Assembly (NCBI RefSeq): GCF_935825525.1
Contig: NZ_CAKXZT010000079.1
Coordinates: 48,155-112,154, forward strand
Length of the DNA stretch: 64,000 bases
Source: Mesorhizobium escarrei
GTDB lineage: Bacteria > Pseudomonadota > Alphaproteobacteria > Rhizobiales > Rhizobiaceae
Direction: 5' to 3'
Shown here: in pieces, positions 47,954 to 57,303 of the stretch
Layout of the letters: the number at the start of each line of letters is the position of its first letter
How positions within the stretch are numbered: position 1 is the first letter of the stretch
Made by a program: the position numbers and the translations under genes
Notes under the pieces: model-generated
The model's input: the letters and a program-made list of their open reading frames with translations, nothing else
The model's database searches: none
Told to the model about the DNA's origin: nothing

Positions 47954-48871
47954 TCAGTTGAGATCGGAACGAGGGTCGAATGCATCGCGCAGGCCATCGC
48001 CGATGAAGTTGATGGCCAGCACGGTGAGCACGAGTACGGCGCCGGGAAACATCCATTGCCAAGGATATTGCTCGAGCACGACGGTCGAGCGGGCGAGATT
48101 GAGCATGTTGCCCCAGCTGGCTTCGGGCGGTGCGATGCCGAGGCCGAGGAAGGAAAGGCCGGCTTCGAGCAGAATGGCATTGGCGATCTGCAGCGTGGCG
48201 TAGACGACAAGAATGTCGATGCAGTTCGGCAGGCCGTGACGAAACAGGAGATGCGGCAGCCCCGCCCCCATGCCTCGCGCGGCGACGACGAAGTCGCGCT
48301 CGCGCAGTTCGAGCAACCGGGCGCGCACCATGCGCGACAGCACCGGCCATGAGAGCAGCGAGATCACCAGGATGGTCGGCGCAATGCCGGTGCCGGCGAT
48401 CGAAGCGAGCACGAGCAGGAAGATCACCGGCGGCAGCGTCATTGCGAGGTCGACGAAGCGCATCACTGTGCCGTCGACAAGGCGCCCGCCGAAGCTGGCG
48501 ACGGCGCCGACCAGGAAGCCGATGACGATCGAGATGGCGACCGAGCAGACGGCGACCAGCAGCGAGATCCGTCCGCCTTGCAGAAGCCGGGCCATGACGT
48601 CGCGGCCGACGCCGTCGCTGCCTAGCCAATGAATGGCGGACGGCCCCTTGTTGATCGCCCTGAGATCGATGGCGTTGGGGCTGAACGGCCACCACAGGGA
48701 ATAGGTCGAAACCGCCAGCAGGATGGGGACGACGATAAGCAGACCGGCGCGCGCCGCACGATTTTCAAAGAAGCGGTCGAGAGCGCGGCGGAGCGGTCCC
48801 TTGTTTTGCGGCCCGGCTGTCGGGACGACTGTCGGGTCAATTTTCGGATCTGGTGCGGTGATCGTCATCAC
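47954..48871 (-). CDS. ABC transporter permease (OppC/DppC-like)
   Basis: The 305-residue membrane protein has an extended polar N-terminus, then about six membrane segments. The C-terminal half has the EAA-type loop (around [25 protein letters not shown]) that contacts the ATPases. Its start overlaps the stop of the upstream permease by 4 bases. It forms the channel with the OppB-like permease. It is the third gene of the operon. Confidence 0.93.
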   Translation of the reverse strand: MMTITAPDPKIDPTVVPTAGPQNKGPLRRALDRFFENRAARAGLLIVVPILLAVSTYSLWWPFSPNAIDLRAINKGPSAIHWLGSDGVGRDVMARLLQGGRISLLVAVCSVAISIVIGFLVGAVASFGGRLVDGTVMRFVDLAMTLPPVIFLLVLASIAGTGIAPTILVISLLSWPVLSRMVRARLLELRERDFVVAARGMGAGLPHLLFRHGLPNCIDILVVYATLQIANAILLEAGLSFLGLGIAPPEASWGNMLNLARSTVVLEQYPWQWMFPGAVLVLTVLAINFIGDGLRDAFDPRSDLN

Positions 48872-49827
48872 GACACCTGGATGCGCGGGTCGACGACGGC
48901 GTAGACGATATCAGTCAGGAGATTGACCAGAATGACGCAGATGCCGATCACCAGAGTGGCGCCCATGATCACCGGGTAGTCCCTTGTGCCGACGGCGTTG
49001 ACCAGCAGCAGGCCCATCCCCGGCCAGTTGAACACGCTTTCGAGGAAGATAGCGCCGCCGATCGCGATGCCGACCGTTGACCCGATCAGGGTGATAACCG
49101 GTAAAAGGGCATTGCGGGTTGCATGCTTGATGATCACCCAGAATTCGCGCACGCCCTTGGCACGTGCGGTCCGCACATAGTCCTGGTTGAGCACTTCCAG
49201 CAGCGACGCGCGCATGTAGCGCATGATCAGCGCGGCGTGTCCGATGGACAGCAGGCAGGCGGGCAGGACCAGGTGCGCGAGCACGTCCGCTACGGAAAAA
49301 GGCGCGCCGGCGGTCTGCATGCCGCCTGATGGCGCCCAGCGCAGCAGCACCGAGAAAAAGTACAATCCGAGGAGTGCCGTCAGAAAAGCCGGGCTTGAGA
49401 TGCCGACGAAAGAAATCACCGACAGTGCGATGTCGGGCAGCGCGTTACGGCGGACGGCGCTGAAGATGCCGGCGGAAATGCCGAGCACGATGGCGATGGC
49501 CAGGGCCGTGCCCATCAACAGCGCGGTTGGGCCGATGCGCTCCATGACCAGCGGCAGCACGGCAACACCGCCGCGCTGGATCGAATAGCCGAAGTCGCCG
49601 CCGAGCGCAGCGCGAAGCCAGGCGAGATATTGCACGGGAAGCGGCTGGTCGAGCCCAAGCCGGTCGCGCAGGACTTCGAGGTCGGAAGCAGACATCGGGC
49701 TGGACGGATTGATATAGGCGTCAATCGGATCGCCGGGCGCCAGCCGCAGAAGGATGAAGATGAGGACGCTCAGGGCGACCAGCATCAACAGTCCTGTGGC
49801 GCTGCGGCGGGCAATGAAACTCAGCAT
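48868..49827 (-). CDS. ABC transporter permease (OppB/DppB-like)
   Basis: The 319-residue protein has the N-terminal segment [29 protein letters not shown], typical of OppB-type permeases, about six membrane helices and the loop [30 protein letters not shown] (the EAA motif). It is coupled to the OppC-like gene (ATGA overlap). It follows the binding-protein gene by 84 bases. Confidence 0.93.
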   Translation of the reverse strand: MLSFIARRSATGLLMLVALSVLIFILLRLAPGDPIDAYINPSSPMSASDLEVLRDRLGLDQPLPVQYLAWLRAALGGDFGYSIQRGGVAVLPLVMERIGPTALLMGTALAIAIVLGISAGIFSAVRRNALPDIALSVISFVGISSPAFLTALLGLYFFSVLLRWAPSGGMQTAGAPFSVADVLAHLVLPACLLSIGHAALIMRYMRASLLEVLNQDYVRTARAKGVREFWVIIKHATRNALLPVITLIGSTVGIAIGGAIFLESVFNWPGMGLLLVNAVGTRDYPVIMGATLVIGICVILVNLLTDIVYAVVDPRIQVS

Positions 49828-49911
49828 TGGCTGTCCGTGGCGATGGTGAGCGGAGCCGGCATCGTGCCAGGCCCGTTTCGTTGGCGGGCCGGAATGGCCC
49901 GCCAGGCCGTT

Positions 49912-51492
49912 TTACTGGATGTCCCAGCGTTCCGAGTGAGCCGCATAAGGACCGCCGGCCGGCGCCGGCGTCCAGACAAAGTCACGCAGCTTGCTGGAGG
50001 CTACGCCATAGCGGTTGGCCACCCATAATGTCGCCCAGGGCAGATCCTTGTTCATAACCTTGCAGACTTGCTGCCAGGATTGATCGATCTTGGCCGGATC
50101 GGTCTGGGCGAGCGCGGCGTCCAATGCGGCGCTGAGATCGTCGAACTCGATGCGCATGGTGTTGAAGCCTGCCGGCGGAATCTGCGACTTGTTGAGACCC
50201 GGGCTGATGCCAGCCGGATTGGGACCGTTCTGCAGGCCGGCATAGACCATCGCAAACGCGTTCCAGTCCGGCGTGCCTTCCTTGTAGACGATGCCGTTAT
50301 AGGTCGGCGTATCGACGACGCGCGGCACCACATTGATCCCGACCTCGGCCAGCATCGACTGGATGGCGGCCATCACATTGGCCGCTTGCGGCGAGCCGTA
50401 ATAGGTCAGCAGGGTGATCGGCTTGTCGCCGTTGATCTTGTCCCAGCCCGCCTCGGCAAGCAGAGCCTTGGCCTGGGCCGGATCGTAGGCATAGGGTTCG
50501 AGGCCTTGCGGGAGCAGATGCGGCGCGACGTAACCGCAATTGGCCGGCTTGGCCGCGCCGCCATAGAGGCTCTCGATGATGGCATTGCGATCGATGGCAT
50601 ACATGATCGCCTGGCGGACGCGAACATCCCTGAACAGCTCGACCTTCTGGTTGAGGCCGATGTAGTTGACCACATAAGAAGCGCCCTCGATCACCTTGAA
50701 ATTGCTGTCGCCCTTGAACGATACCGCATCGTCGGGCTCAACATAGGTGAACTGGATCTCGCCGGCGCGCAGCGCCGCAACGGCGGCCGCCGGGCTCTCG
50801 AAATACCGGTTGATGAGCACGTCGACCTTCGGCTTGCCGCCGCGATAGTCGTCATCCGCGGCCAGTTCGACATATTGGTCGCTGACATAGCGCTTGAACT
50901 TGAAGGGGCCGGTGCCGACCGGCGTGGTGGACCACCAGGTGCTTGTGGCCAGCGTTTCCGGCGGCATCGCGGCCAGGGCATGCTGCGGCAGGATCATCAC
51001 CTGCGAGAGAATCGACAGGAAGGAGCCGTTGGGCTTCGACAATTTGACGACTACGGTGCGATCGTCCGGCGCGTCGACCGACGCGATATCGCCGAGACGC
51101 GCGGCAAACAGACTGCCGGACGCCTTGTTCCTGGCGAGCTCAAGCGTGAACTTGACGTCCTTGGACGTGAACGGCTTGCCGTCGTGCCAGCTCTCCTGGG
51201 CAAGGTTGAACGTATAGGTCAGCTTGTCGTCGCTGACCTTGTAGTCCTTGGCCAGATCGCCTTCGAGTTCGGTCAGTTCGGCGTTGTAGATGACCAGCGG
51301 TTCAAAATAGGTGCTCAGCCAGGTAAAGCCGCCGGTCGCAGCCAGCGGATTGAAGTTCTTGGGAAAGCCGCCGGGGCCGACGTCGAAGCCCCCGGTTATG
51401 GTCTTGGCGTCCTGTGCCTGGACGCTGGTGGCTTGGCCGCCGAGCAGCAGCCCGGCAACAGTCAGATGACGAGCTATGGTCTTGATGCGCAT
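49912..51492 (-). CDS. ABC transporter substrate-binding protein, family 5
   Basis: The 526-residue periplasmic protein has a cleavable signal (to about residue 26, ending VQAQ). The family 5 hallmark ESWHDGKPFTSKDVKFTLELARN lies near residue 85. The C-terminal domain holds AEAGWDKINGDKPITLLTY and a ligand pocket of Opp/Dpp type. ATG 51492 was chosen for the GGGAGG upstream of it. Family 5 proteins bind peptides, nickel or sugars and opines, so the ligand is open. It is the first transport gene after the GntR regulator. Confidence 0.93.
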   Translation of the reverse strand: MRIKTIARHLTVAGLLLGGQATSVQAQDAKTITGGFDVGPGGFPKNFNPLAATGGFTWLSTYFEPLVIYNAELTELEGDLAKDYKVSDDKLTYTFNLAQESWHDGKPFTSKDVKFTLELARNKASGSLFAARLGDIASVDAPDDRTVVVKLSKPNGSFLSILSQVMILPQHALAAMPPETLATSTWWSTTPVGTGPFKFKRYVSDQYVELAADDDYRGGKPKVDVLINRYFESPAAAVAALRAGEIQFTYVEPDDAVSFKGDSNFKVIEGASYVVNYIGLNQKVELFRDVRVRQAIMYAIDRNAIIESLYGGAAKPANCGYVAPHLLPQGLEPYAYDPAQAKALLAEAGWDKINGDKPITLLTYYGSPQAANVMAAIQSMLAEVGINVVPRVVDTPTYNGIVYKEGTPDWNAFAMVYAGLQNGPNPAGISPGLNKSQIPPAGFNTMRIEFDDLSAALDAALAQTDPAKIDQSWQQVCKVMNKDLPWATLWVANRYGVASSKLRDFVWTPAPAGGPYAAHSERWDIQ

Positions 51493-51532
51493 GGTTTCCT
51501 CCCTTGGCATTGTCAGGTAGTTCGGCGTTGGG

Positions 51533-52282
51533 TCAGGTCGTTCGGTTTCTGGCGATCACTTGCTGAATCCCCCTGTAGTGGTCGTCGAGGCGCTGACGCG
51601 CCCGGTCGACGTCCTTGGCGGCTACCGCCTCGACGATCTCGTGATGGTCGCGCCAGGTCGCCAGCGGCGTCGGATTGTCGAGGCTGGTGAAATTCGAGGC
51701 CTTGTTGAAGGCCACCCAGAAGATGTCGATCAGCGCGCTCAACATGTGATTGTTCTGGCAGCGGAACAGCAACTGGTGGAATTGCTGGTCCTCTTCGGCA
51801 AAGCTCTCCTGGCGCTCGGCGCGCCGCCGCATGCTTTCGGTCAGCTGGCGCAGCGCGGCGATGTCTTCGGCGCTGATCATCTCGATGGTCTTGGCGATCA
51901 GGCCGGTCTCAAGGACGCGGCGGATCTCGCGCAGTTCCTCGACGTCGCGCAGCGAATCCTGCAGGCCGTATGCCAGATTATCCAGCAAGGGCTTGAACGA
52001 GAATTCCTTGACGAACACGCCGATGCCGCGACGCGTCTCCAGAATACCGATCGACTCCAGCGCCTTGATCGCTTCGCGCACCGAGTTGCGGCCGACGCCG
52101 AGCCGCTGCGCCAGGAAGGTCTCCGGAGGCAAGGGGTCCCCCGCCTTGAGCTGGTTGCTCTGGATATATTTCCTGAGGCTCTCCTGCACGCTGACGTGAA
52201 GCAGCGGCGGTCGGGTCAGCGGTTCGATCGATTTTTGTTCCGAGTTCAACTTGGTTTCCGAGCTCGATTTGGGTTCCGACAT
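51533..52282 (-). CDS. GntR/FCD-family transcriptional regulator
   Basis: The 249-residue regulator has an N-terminal winged helix (LPPETFLAQRLGVGRNSVREAIKALESIGILETRRG) and an all-helical FCD domain (DLRDVEELREIRRVLETG to the last helix with DRARQRLDDHYRGI), which binds small acids. A spacer of about 25 residues rich in Ser and Lys precedes the DNA-binding part. GGGAG lies before ATG 52282. It is divergent from the first dehydrogenase gene across 105 bases, which contain a 20-base palindrome, its probable operator. It most likely represses both arms. Confidence 0.93.
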   Translation of the reverse strand: MSEPKSSSETKLNSEQKSIEPLTRPPLLHVSVQESLRKYIQSNQLKAGDPLPPETFLAQRLGVGRNSVREAIKALESIGILETRRGIGVFVKEFSFKPLLDNLAYGLQDSLRDVEELREIRRVLETGLIAKTIEMISAEDIAALRQLTESMRRRAERQESFAEEDQQFHQLLFRCQNNHMLSALIDIFWVAFNKASNFTSLDNPTPLATWRDHHEIVEAVAAKDVDRARQRLDDHYRGIQQVIARNRTT

Positions 52283-52332
52283 TTTGCTCCCGCTGCAATT
52301 GCGGCCGACGGCCCGCCGCAAAGCGGTCGATG

Positions 52333-52367
52333 CTTGTAGCATAGCGACTTGTAGGATATCCTGCAAG
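52333..52367. promoter_or_regulatory. Operator for the GntR/FCD regulator
   Basis: CTTGTAGGATATCCTGCAAG (52348-52367) is self-complementary at 18 of 20 positions. A half-site copy, CTTGTAGCATA, lies 15 bases to the left (52333-52343). The TTGTA half-site pattern fits FCD-type GntR operators. It lies midway between the divergent starts. Confidence 0.7.
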
Positions 52368-52387
52368 CAAGAGGATTACATCGCTGA

Positions 52388-53359
52388 ATGAAAATCGTCC
52401 TGGCCGGCTCAAGCCATTGGCACGCCGAAATGCATCTCGACGCTGCACGTTTTTGCGGCGCCGCGATTGCCGGCATCTGGGATGAGGACGCGCAGCATGC
52501 GCGCGCCTTCGCGACGCGCCATCATTTGCCGTTCATCACCGACTTTGCGAAAATCCTTTCCGGCCCGCCGGACGCGATCCTGCTGATGGGACACCCTTCG
52601 ACGGTGCCGGCGCGGGCGCGCACCGTCATCGAAGCCGGCATACCGCTGATCCTGGAAAAGCCGGCGGCCAGCAGCACCGCAACGTTGGCCGCGCTCAGCG
52701 AGCTGGCGAGGCAGCACCAGGCCTTTATCAGCATTCCCCTTCCCAACCGCTTTGGGCCGGCCGCCACTGCCTTTGAACGGCTGCGCAGCCAAGGCCGCGC
52801 CGGTGCGGTGGCGCATTGCCAGTTCCGGCTGGTCAATGGCCCGCCGCAGCGCTATGCGGCCGACGGCGTCGCCTGGGTGGTGGATCCGGCGATCGGTGGC
52901 GGCGGCGCGCTGAGGAACCTCGGCATACACGGCGTTGACGCCGCGCTCGGCCTGGCAACCGGCGGGCTTGGGCTAAAAACCGTCTCGATCGAGAACCGCA
53001 TTCACCGCGCCCCGGTCGAGGACCATGCGCTGCTTGTACTGGAAGACGCTGCCGGAGCGTTGTTCGTCGTCGAGGCCGGATACACTTTTGCTTCGATGCG
53101 CCCCGGCGGCGATTTCGAATGGCGTATCGTCAGTGAGAATGCGACCCTCATCGACTATGGCGAGCGCGCCTTCTGTGCGACGCTCGACGATGGCGCTATC
53201 GTCGAATTGCCGATCGAATTGCCGGCGACGCGCTACCGCCTGTGCATGAGCGACACGCTCGACCGGCTGGCTCGAAAAGCGCCGCCGGCGACTTCAATCG
53301 AAGACTATGTTGCGGCGATGTCGCTGATCGACGCCGCGTATGAAAAGGCAGGACGATGA
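52388..53359 (+). CDS. Gfo/Idh/MocA-family oxidoreductase
   Basis: The 323-residue NAD(P)-dependent dehydrogenase family protein has an N-terminal Rossmann fold starting [12 protein letters not shown], in which the usual GxGxxG loop is atypical. The catalytic EKP is near residue 90 ([10 protein letters not shown]), and a long C-terminal sheet domain follows. These enzymes oxidise sugars, inositols or sugar acids. The second Gfo/Idh gene overlaps by 4 bases, so the two act in turn or as a complex. Substrate unknown. Confidence 0.88.
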   Translation: MKIVLAGSSHWHAEMHLDAARFCGAAIAGIWDEDAQHARAFATRHHLPFITDFAKILSGPPDAILLMGHPSTVPARARTVIEAGIPLILEKPAASSTATLAALSELARQHQAFISIPLPNRFGPAATAFERLRSQGRAGAVAHCQFRLVNGPPQRYAADGVAWVVDPAIGGGGALRNLGIHGVDAALGLATGGLGLKTVSIENRIHRAPVEDHALLVLEDAAGALFVVEAGYTFASMRPGGDFEWRIVSENATLIDYGERAFCATLDDGAIVELPIELPATRYRLCMSDTLDRLARKAPPATSIEDYVAAMSLIDAAYEKAGR

Positions 53360-54351
53360 TTGGAATAGGCATTATCGGAGCGGGCGATTTCGGCGCCGCC
53401 CATGCAAGGGCAATCAAGCAGGTGCAGGGCCTGCATCTCGTCGCATCGTGCCGCGGGAATAACGATGCCCTGGCCGCCTTCACCAGCGAACATGGTGGTC
53501 GCGGCTACACCGACTGGCGCAAGCTGCTAGACGACAAGGATGTCGACGCTGTCCTCGTCGCCAGCCCTCACCATCTCCATGCCGACATGGCGATCGGCGC
53601 GGCAAAGGCCGGCAAGCACGTCATGCTCGAAAAGCCGATGGCGCCGACGGCGGCGGCCTGCGATGCGATCAACGCCGCCGTGGCCGCCGCTGGCGTCAAG
53701 CTGATGGTCGCCCATCTCATGCATTTCGCGCTGCCTTGCATGGCGGCCAGGCAAATGCTTGAGCAAGGAATGCTCGGCCGGCCGCTCGTCGGATCGAGCT
53801 GGATCATCAAGCTGTGGATGGAGCATAATCGCCGCCACTGGCATCTGCGCAAGGCCACCGGCGGCGGCATGCTGTTGACGGCCGGCATCCATGCGCTCGA
53901 CCGTCTGGTCTGGCTCATGGATGACGACGTCGTGTCGGTGAGCGCCATGCTTGGCGCCATGTCCCATGACCAGGAAGCCGACGACACCGCCCTGCTCGGA
54001 CTGCGCTTCGCCGGCGGCGGGCTCGGCCAGGTGCAGAGCGTCGGCTATCGCAATGGCGCGGCCGGCTACGCCATGGACCTGGTCTGCGAGCATGGAACGC
54101 TGCGCATCGACATGGACCGCGGCACGATGCTTGGCCGCGACACAGCCTGGGCCGACCTACCCGGCTCATTCGAGCCAAACTGGATGCATGCTGCGCTGGT
54201 GCGCGAATGGAGCGCGATGCGCGATGCCATTGCCGACGACAAGCCGGTGCCGGTCGACGGCGCCTATGGCCGCAAGATCATCGGCATCATCGAGGCCGCC
54301 TTTGCGTCGAACGAAACGCGCCGAGAGCACGAGATCGCCGGTGCGCCCTGA
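53356..54351 (+). CDS. Gfo/Idh/MocA-family oxidoreductase (second copy)
   Basis: The 331-residue dehydrogenase starts [19 protein letters not shown] with an intact GxGxxG loop, and has [10 protein letters not shown] (EKP) near residue 95 and a C-terminal [20 protein letters not shown] segment. It differs from its neighbour, so it is not a recent duplicate. It overlaps the following DapA-like gene by 11 bases. Together with the transporter it suggests a sugar- or inositol-like compound; the substrate remains open. Confidence 0.92.
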   Translation: MIGIGIIGAGDFGAAHARAIKQVQGLHLVASCRGNNDALAAFTSEHGGRGYTDWRKLLDDKDVDAVLVASPHHLHADMAIGAAKAGKHVMLEKPMAPTAAACDAINAAVAAAGVKLMVAHLMHFALPCMAARQMLEQGMLGRPLVGSSWIIKLWMEHNRRHWHLRKATGGGMLLTAGIHALDRLVWLMDDDVVSVSAMLGAMSHDQEADDTALLGLRFAGGGLGQVQSVGYRNGAAGYAMDLVCEHGTLRIDMDRGTMLGRDTAWADLPGSFEPNWMHAALVREWSAMRDAIADDKPVPVDGAYGRKIIGIIEAAFASNETRREHEIAGAP

Positions 54352-55294
54352 GTTCGACGACCACGTGAGCCACGTGCCCGCACACGCGCCGCGCGGCGTC
54401 TGGGGCGCGGTGATGCTGGCCATCGACGATCGCGGGGCAATCGACTGGGAAGCGACGGAGGAAACGATCGCCCGGCTCTGCGCATCAGGTGTCGACGGCA
54501 TCTATTCCAACGGCACGGCCTGCGAATTCCACTGCCAGACCGAGCCCGAGTTCGACCGGCTTTGCGCCCTGGTGGCCGCGATTGCCGGCCGCGCGCGCCT
54601 GCCCTTCCAGATCGGCATCAGCCAGTCCAATCCGCGCGTCGCGCGCGAGCGGCTGATGCGGGTGTCGGCGCTTCGCCCGGCGGCGGTGCAATTCACCTTG
54701 CCCGACTGGTGGCCGCCCAGCGACGGCGAGGTTATGCGCTTCGTCGGCGGCCTGTGCGAGACCGCGCCCGACATGCCGCTGGTGCTCTACAATCCACCGC
54801 ATGCCAAGCGCCGCCTGAGGCTCGAAGGCATCGCCAGGCTGCGTGCAGCGGTGCCGTCGCTGGTCGGCGCCAAACTGCCGGGCGGCGACGCCAGTTGGTA
54901 CGCCGATATGCGCCGCGAACTGCCGGGATTTTCGGTCTTCGTGCCCGGCCATACGCTGGCGACGGGATTTGCCCAAGGAGCGCATGGCAGCTATTCCAAC
55001 GTCGCCTGTCTTAACCCCAAGGGCGCGGTAATGTGGTGGCAGACGATCCGCACCGACGCGGCAGCCGCTGCCGAGGTCGAGACGCGCATCCAGGCCTTTC
55101 TCGCCACACAGGTTCTGCCCTTTCGCGTGCGCTACGCTGTCAGCGATGCGGCGCTCGACAAAGCGATGGCGGCAGCCGGCGGCTGGGCGCCGCTTGGCCC
55201 GCGACTGCTCTGGCCCTACAGCTCGGTTCCCGACGAGGCGATCGCAACGCTGGCCCAAGCCGCACGAACGGCCTTCCCCGAATGGTGGCAGTGA
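54341..55294 (+). CDS. Dihydrodipicolinate synthase family protein (second copy)
   Basis: The 317-residue class I aldolase starts at GTG 54341 inside the end of the previous gene. The Tyr is in [14 protein letters not shown] and the Schiff-base Lys in [10 protein letters not shown] near residue 182. It differs strongly from the DapA-family protein in the transport operon. It is probably a pyruvate-lyase or dehydratase of the same pathway. A tiny frame with a ribosome-binding site (55341-55367) follows but is not convincing. Confidence 0.88.
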   Translation: MRPEFDDHVSHVPAHAPRGVWGAVMLAIDDRGAIDWEATEETIARLCASGVDGIYSNGTACEFHCQTEPEFDRLCALVAAIAGRARLPFQIGISQSNPRVARERLMRVSALRPAAVQFTLPDWWPPSDGEVMRFVGGLCETAPDMPLVLYNPPHAKRRLRLEGIARLRAAVPSLVGAKLPGGDASWYADMRRELPGFSVFVPGHTLATGFAQGAHGSYSNVACLNPKGAVMWWQTIRTDAAAAAEVETRIQAFLATQVLPFRVRYAVSDAALDKAMAAAGGWAPLGPRLLWPYSSVPDEAIATLAQAARTAFPEWWQ

Positions 55295-55392
55295 CCTCGA
55301 CAAATCGCATGTGTCTATCCCCTGATCCAAGAGGAACAACCATGGCCTGTTCCGGATTTGACGCCTGACGGACTCTTGGTCATGCTGGACCG

Positions 55393-56163
55393 ATGACAAG
55401 AGGTGTACTGCTGGACCTCGCAGGCGTCCTCTATGATGGCGAGACCGCCATACCAGGCGGGATCGACGCCGTCTCGCGTTTGCGCCAGGCCGGCTTGGCC
55501 ATACGCTTCATAAGCAATACCACGCGCTCGTCGAAACAGAGCGTTTTCGAACGTCTGCAGGCGATGGGGCTCACCATTACCAAGGCAGATGTTTTCACCC
55601 CGGCGCACGCTGCACGCGAATGGCTGCTTCGCAATGGCCGTGCGCCATACTTGTTGGTTCACCCCGACCTTGCGCCGGACTTTTGCGAACTGCCGGATCG
55701 CGACAAGCGCGCCGTCATCGTCGGTGATGCCGGAGACGCCTTCACCTACGCGGCGTTGAATGAAGCGTTCCGCGCGCTGGGCGCCGGGGCCGAATTGCTG
55801 GCCCTTGCCACCAACCGGACGTTTCGGGATGCTGACGGCGAGCTCAGCCTCGATGCAGGGCCATTCGTCGCGGCATTGGAATTTGCCTCCCTGAAGCGCG
55901 CAACCGTTCTCGGCAAGCCGTCGCCGGCTTTCTTTCAGTCGGCGCTGGCAAGCATGGACTGTCCGCCAGATCAGGCGATCATGGTCGGCGACGACGCCGA
56001 GGCCGACATAGCTGGCGCCCTGCGCGCCGGACTTTCGGGCGCATTGCTGGTGCGGACAGGCAAATACCGGCACGGCGACGAGAAACGGTTCGATCCGCGC
56101 CCGACCGCAACCGTCGCCGATCTCGCGGCGGCGACCGACTGGATCCTTGCGCGCCGAGACTGA
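55393..56163 (+). CDS. HAD-IIA-family phosphatase (LHPP/NagD-like)
   Basis: The 256-residue HAD hydrolase has motif I VLLDLAGVLYDGE, in which the second Asp of the DxD motif is replaced by Ala, close to the DxSGVLYD form of LHPP-type enzymes. Motif II is ISNTTRSSKQ, the Lys is in LGKPSPAFFQ and motif IV is MVGDDAEADIAGAL. It would act on phosphorylated small molecules. It lies 98 bases after the DapA-like gene on the same strand, so it may belong to the pathway, but the spacing is loose. Confidence 0.85.
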   Translation: MTRGVLLDLAGVLYDGETAIPGGIDAVSRLRQAGLAIRFISNTTRSSKQSVFERLQAMGLTITKADVFTPAHAAREWLLRNGRAPYLLVHPDLAPDFCELPDRDKRAVIVGDAGDAFTYAALNEAFRALGAGAELLALATNRTFRDADGELSLDAGPFVAALEFASLKRATVLGKPSPAFFQSALASMDCPPDQAIMVGDDAEADIAGALRAGLSGALLVRTGKYRHGDEKRFDPRPTATVADLAAATDWILARRD

Positions 56164-56282
56164 TTGCGCAGACTGAACCGGCCGTACAGCGCCCCCAGCC
56201 CCGGACCTTTGTGCTGCGCGGAATGAGCGAAGCGCAATTGAATGCTTATCGCCACGGAAGGTGGATAACAGTGGGCGCTTCG

Positions 56283-56313
56283 CTAGTGGCGAAAGTCTGA
56301 CACTTGGTACCGG
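56283..56313 (+). repeat. Left copy of a 31-bp imperfect inverted repeat pair
   Basis: CTAGTGGCGAAAGTCTGACA followed by CTTGGTACCGG. Its inverted partner is at 57273-57303 (26 of 31 match). Together they frame a 1.02-kb segment carrying an SDR gene. Confidence 0.6.
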
Positions 56314-56402
56314 TGGGCGGCAAGAAACCGCCCCATAGCCGGGGTGCCAATGGCTTTTCCAGAGTACAACGGTATAGTGCTCGAAACTGGCGGGGTGGTG
56401 CG

Positions 56403-57185
56403 ATGTCGACCATACTTGTGACTGGGGCGACGGGTGGGATCGGGCAAGCAATTTGCGAACGGCTTGCGGCCGGTGGCGCGCGGCTGATGGTGGCGGCCCG
56501 CAATCAGGTGCGGCTTGAGTCGCTGGTTTCGACCCTGCCTGCACCAGCCGACGGTTCGCATGAAGCTATACCGGTTGATATGGCATCCGATGCCGCGTTG
56601 GGCGAGTTTGATCGACACCTCGCCACGTCGGGCCTCAAGCTTGACGGGGTCGTTCTTATGCCGCCCCAACCGCATTCGTCCGCTGACCCTATGCCCGAAC
56701 CGGACGTCTGGCGAACGCTGTTTCAGACAAGCTTCATTGGGCCGTTGTCCCTGTTGAAGTCGGCAATCGCTCGTATGGAACCGGCCCCTGAAGCAGGTCG
56801 TCGCTGCAAGGTCGTAATCATTTCCGGCATTTCTTCGGCTCAGGTTCTTAGCCACTACGCCACCGCCAACGTCATCCGCACCGCTTGGCTTGGAGAAGCG
56901 AAGACGCTTGCCTTTGCGCTGGGCGAAAGAGGTATTCATGTGAACACTCTTTCACTCGGTGGCACGCTGTCGCCCTGGTATCGGGATGCAATTGGCAGGC
57001 GAGCGCAGGACGCCGGCGTGACGTTTGAAGAAAGGATTGCGGTCGAAACCGACAATGTTCCACTCAAAAAGTATGGGACGCCGTCTGAAGTTGCCGCCGT
57101 CGTCGAGGGCTTGTTGTCGCCCCTCACTGATCACATGACAGGCTTGAACATTCTACACGATGGCGGATTCACTCGAGCTTATTGA
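56403..57185 (+). CDS. Short-chain dehydrogenase-like protein lacking the catalytic Lys
   Basis: The 260-residue protein has the SDR cofactor loop TGATGGIGQAI at the start. The Tyr is in LSHYATANVIRTAW, where YxxxK reads YxxxN, and a C-terminal NILHDGGFTRAY lid follows. The substituted Lys could impair normal chemistry. It lies between 31-base inverted repeats (56283-56313 and 57273-57303) and its base use looks slightly less GC-rich than the flanks. Both suggest recent arrival. Function unknown. Confidence 0.83.
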   Translation: MSTILVTGATGGIGQAICERLAAGGARLMVAARNQVRLESLVSTLPAPADGSHEAIPVDMASDAALGEFDRHLATSGLKLDGVVLMPPQPHSSADPMPEPDVWRTLFQTSFIGPLSLLKSAIARMEPAPEAGRRCKVVIISGISSAQVLSHYATANVIRTAWLGEAKTLAFALGERGIHVNTLSLGGTLSPWYRDAIGRRAQDAGVTFEERIAVETDNVPLKKYGTPSEVAAVVEGLLSPLTDHMTGLNILHDGGFTRAY

Positions 57186-57272
57186 GGACGCGCTGAGCGC
57201 GATTGCGGGCTGACCTTCCATCTTCCGTGGTTGCCCGATCGGCGGTCTTTCAGCCTGAGCTGCCCCACACGT

Positions 57273-57303
57273 CGGGTGCCAAGTGTCAGGCTTTTACCAC
57301 TAG
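57273..57303 (-). repeat. Right copy of the 31-bp inverted repeat pair
   Basis: On the minus strand it reads CTAGTGGTAAAAGCCTGACA followed by CTTGGCACCCG. It includes the last codons and stop of the Rieske-FAD gene (57286). Repeats of this kind resemble terminal repeats of IS21-type elements as I remember them, but no transposase is present. Confidence 0.6.

Noticed and set aside
50068..51690. 540-codon plus-strand frame opposite the binding-protein gene
   Set aside because: It is the reverse of a certain family 5 binding protein; translation is rich in Arg, Gly and Asp without motifs.
55341..55367. 8-codon frame (MACSGFDA) with AAGAGGA upstream
   Set aside because: Too short to support; it may be a leader peptide or chance.
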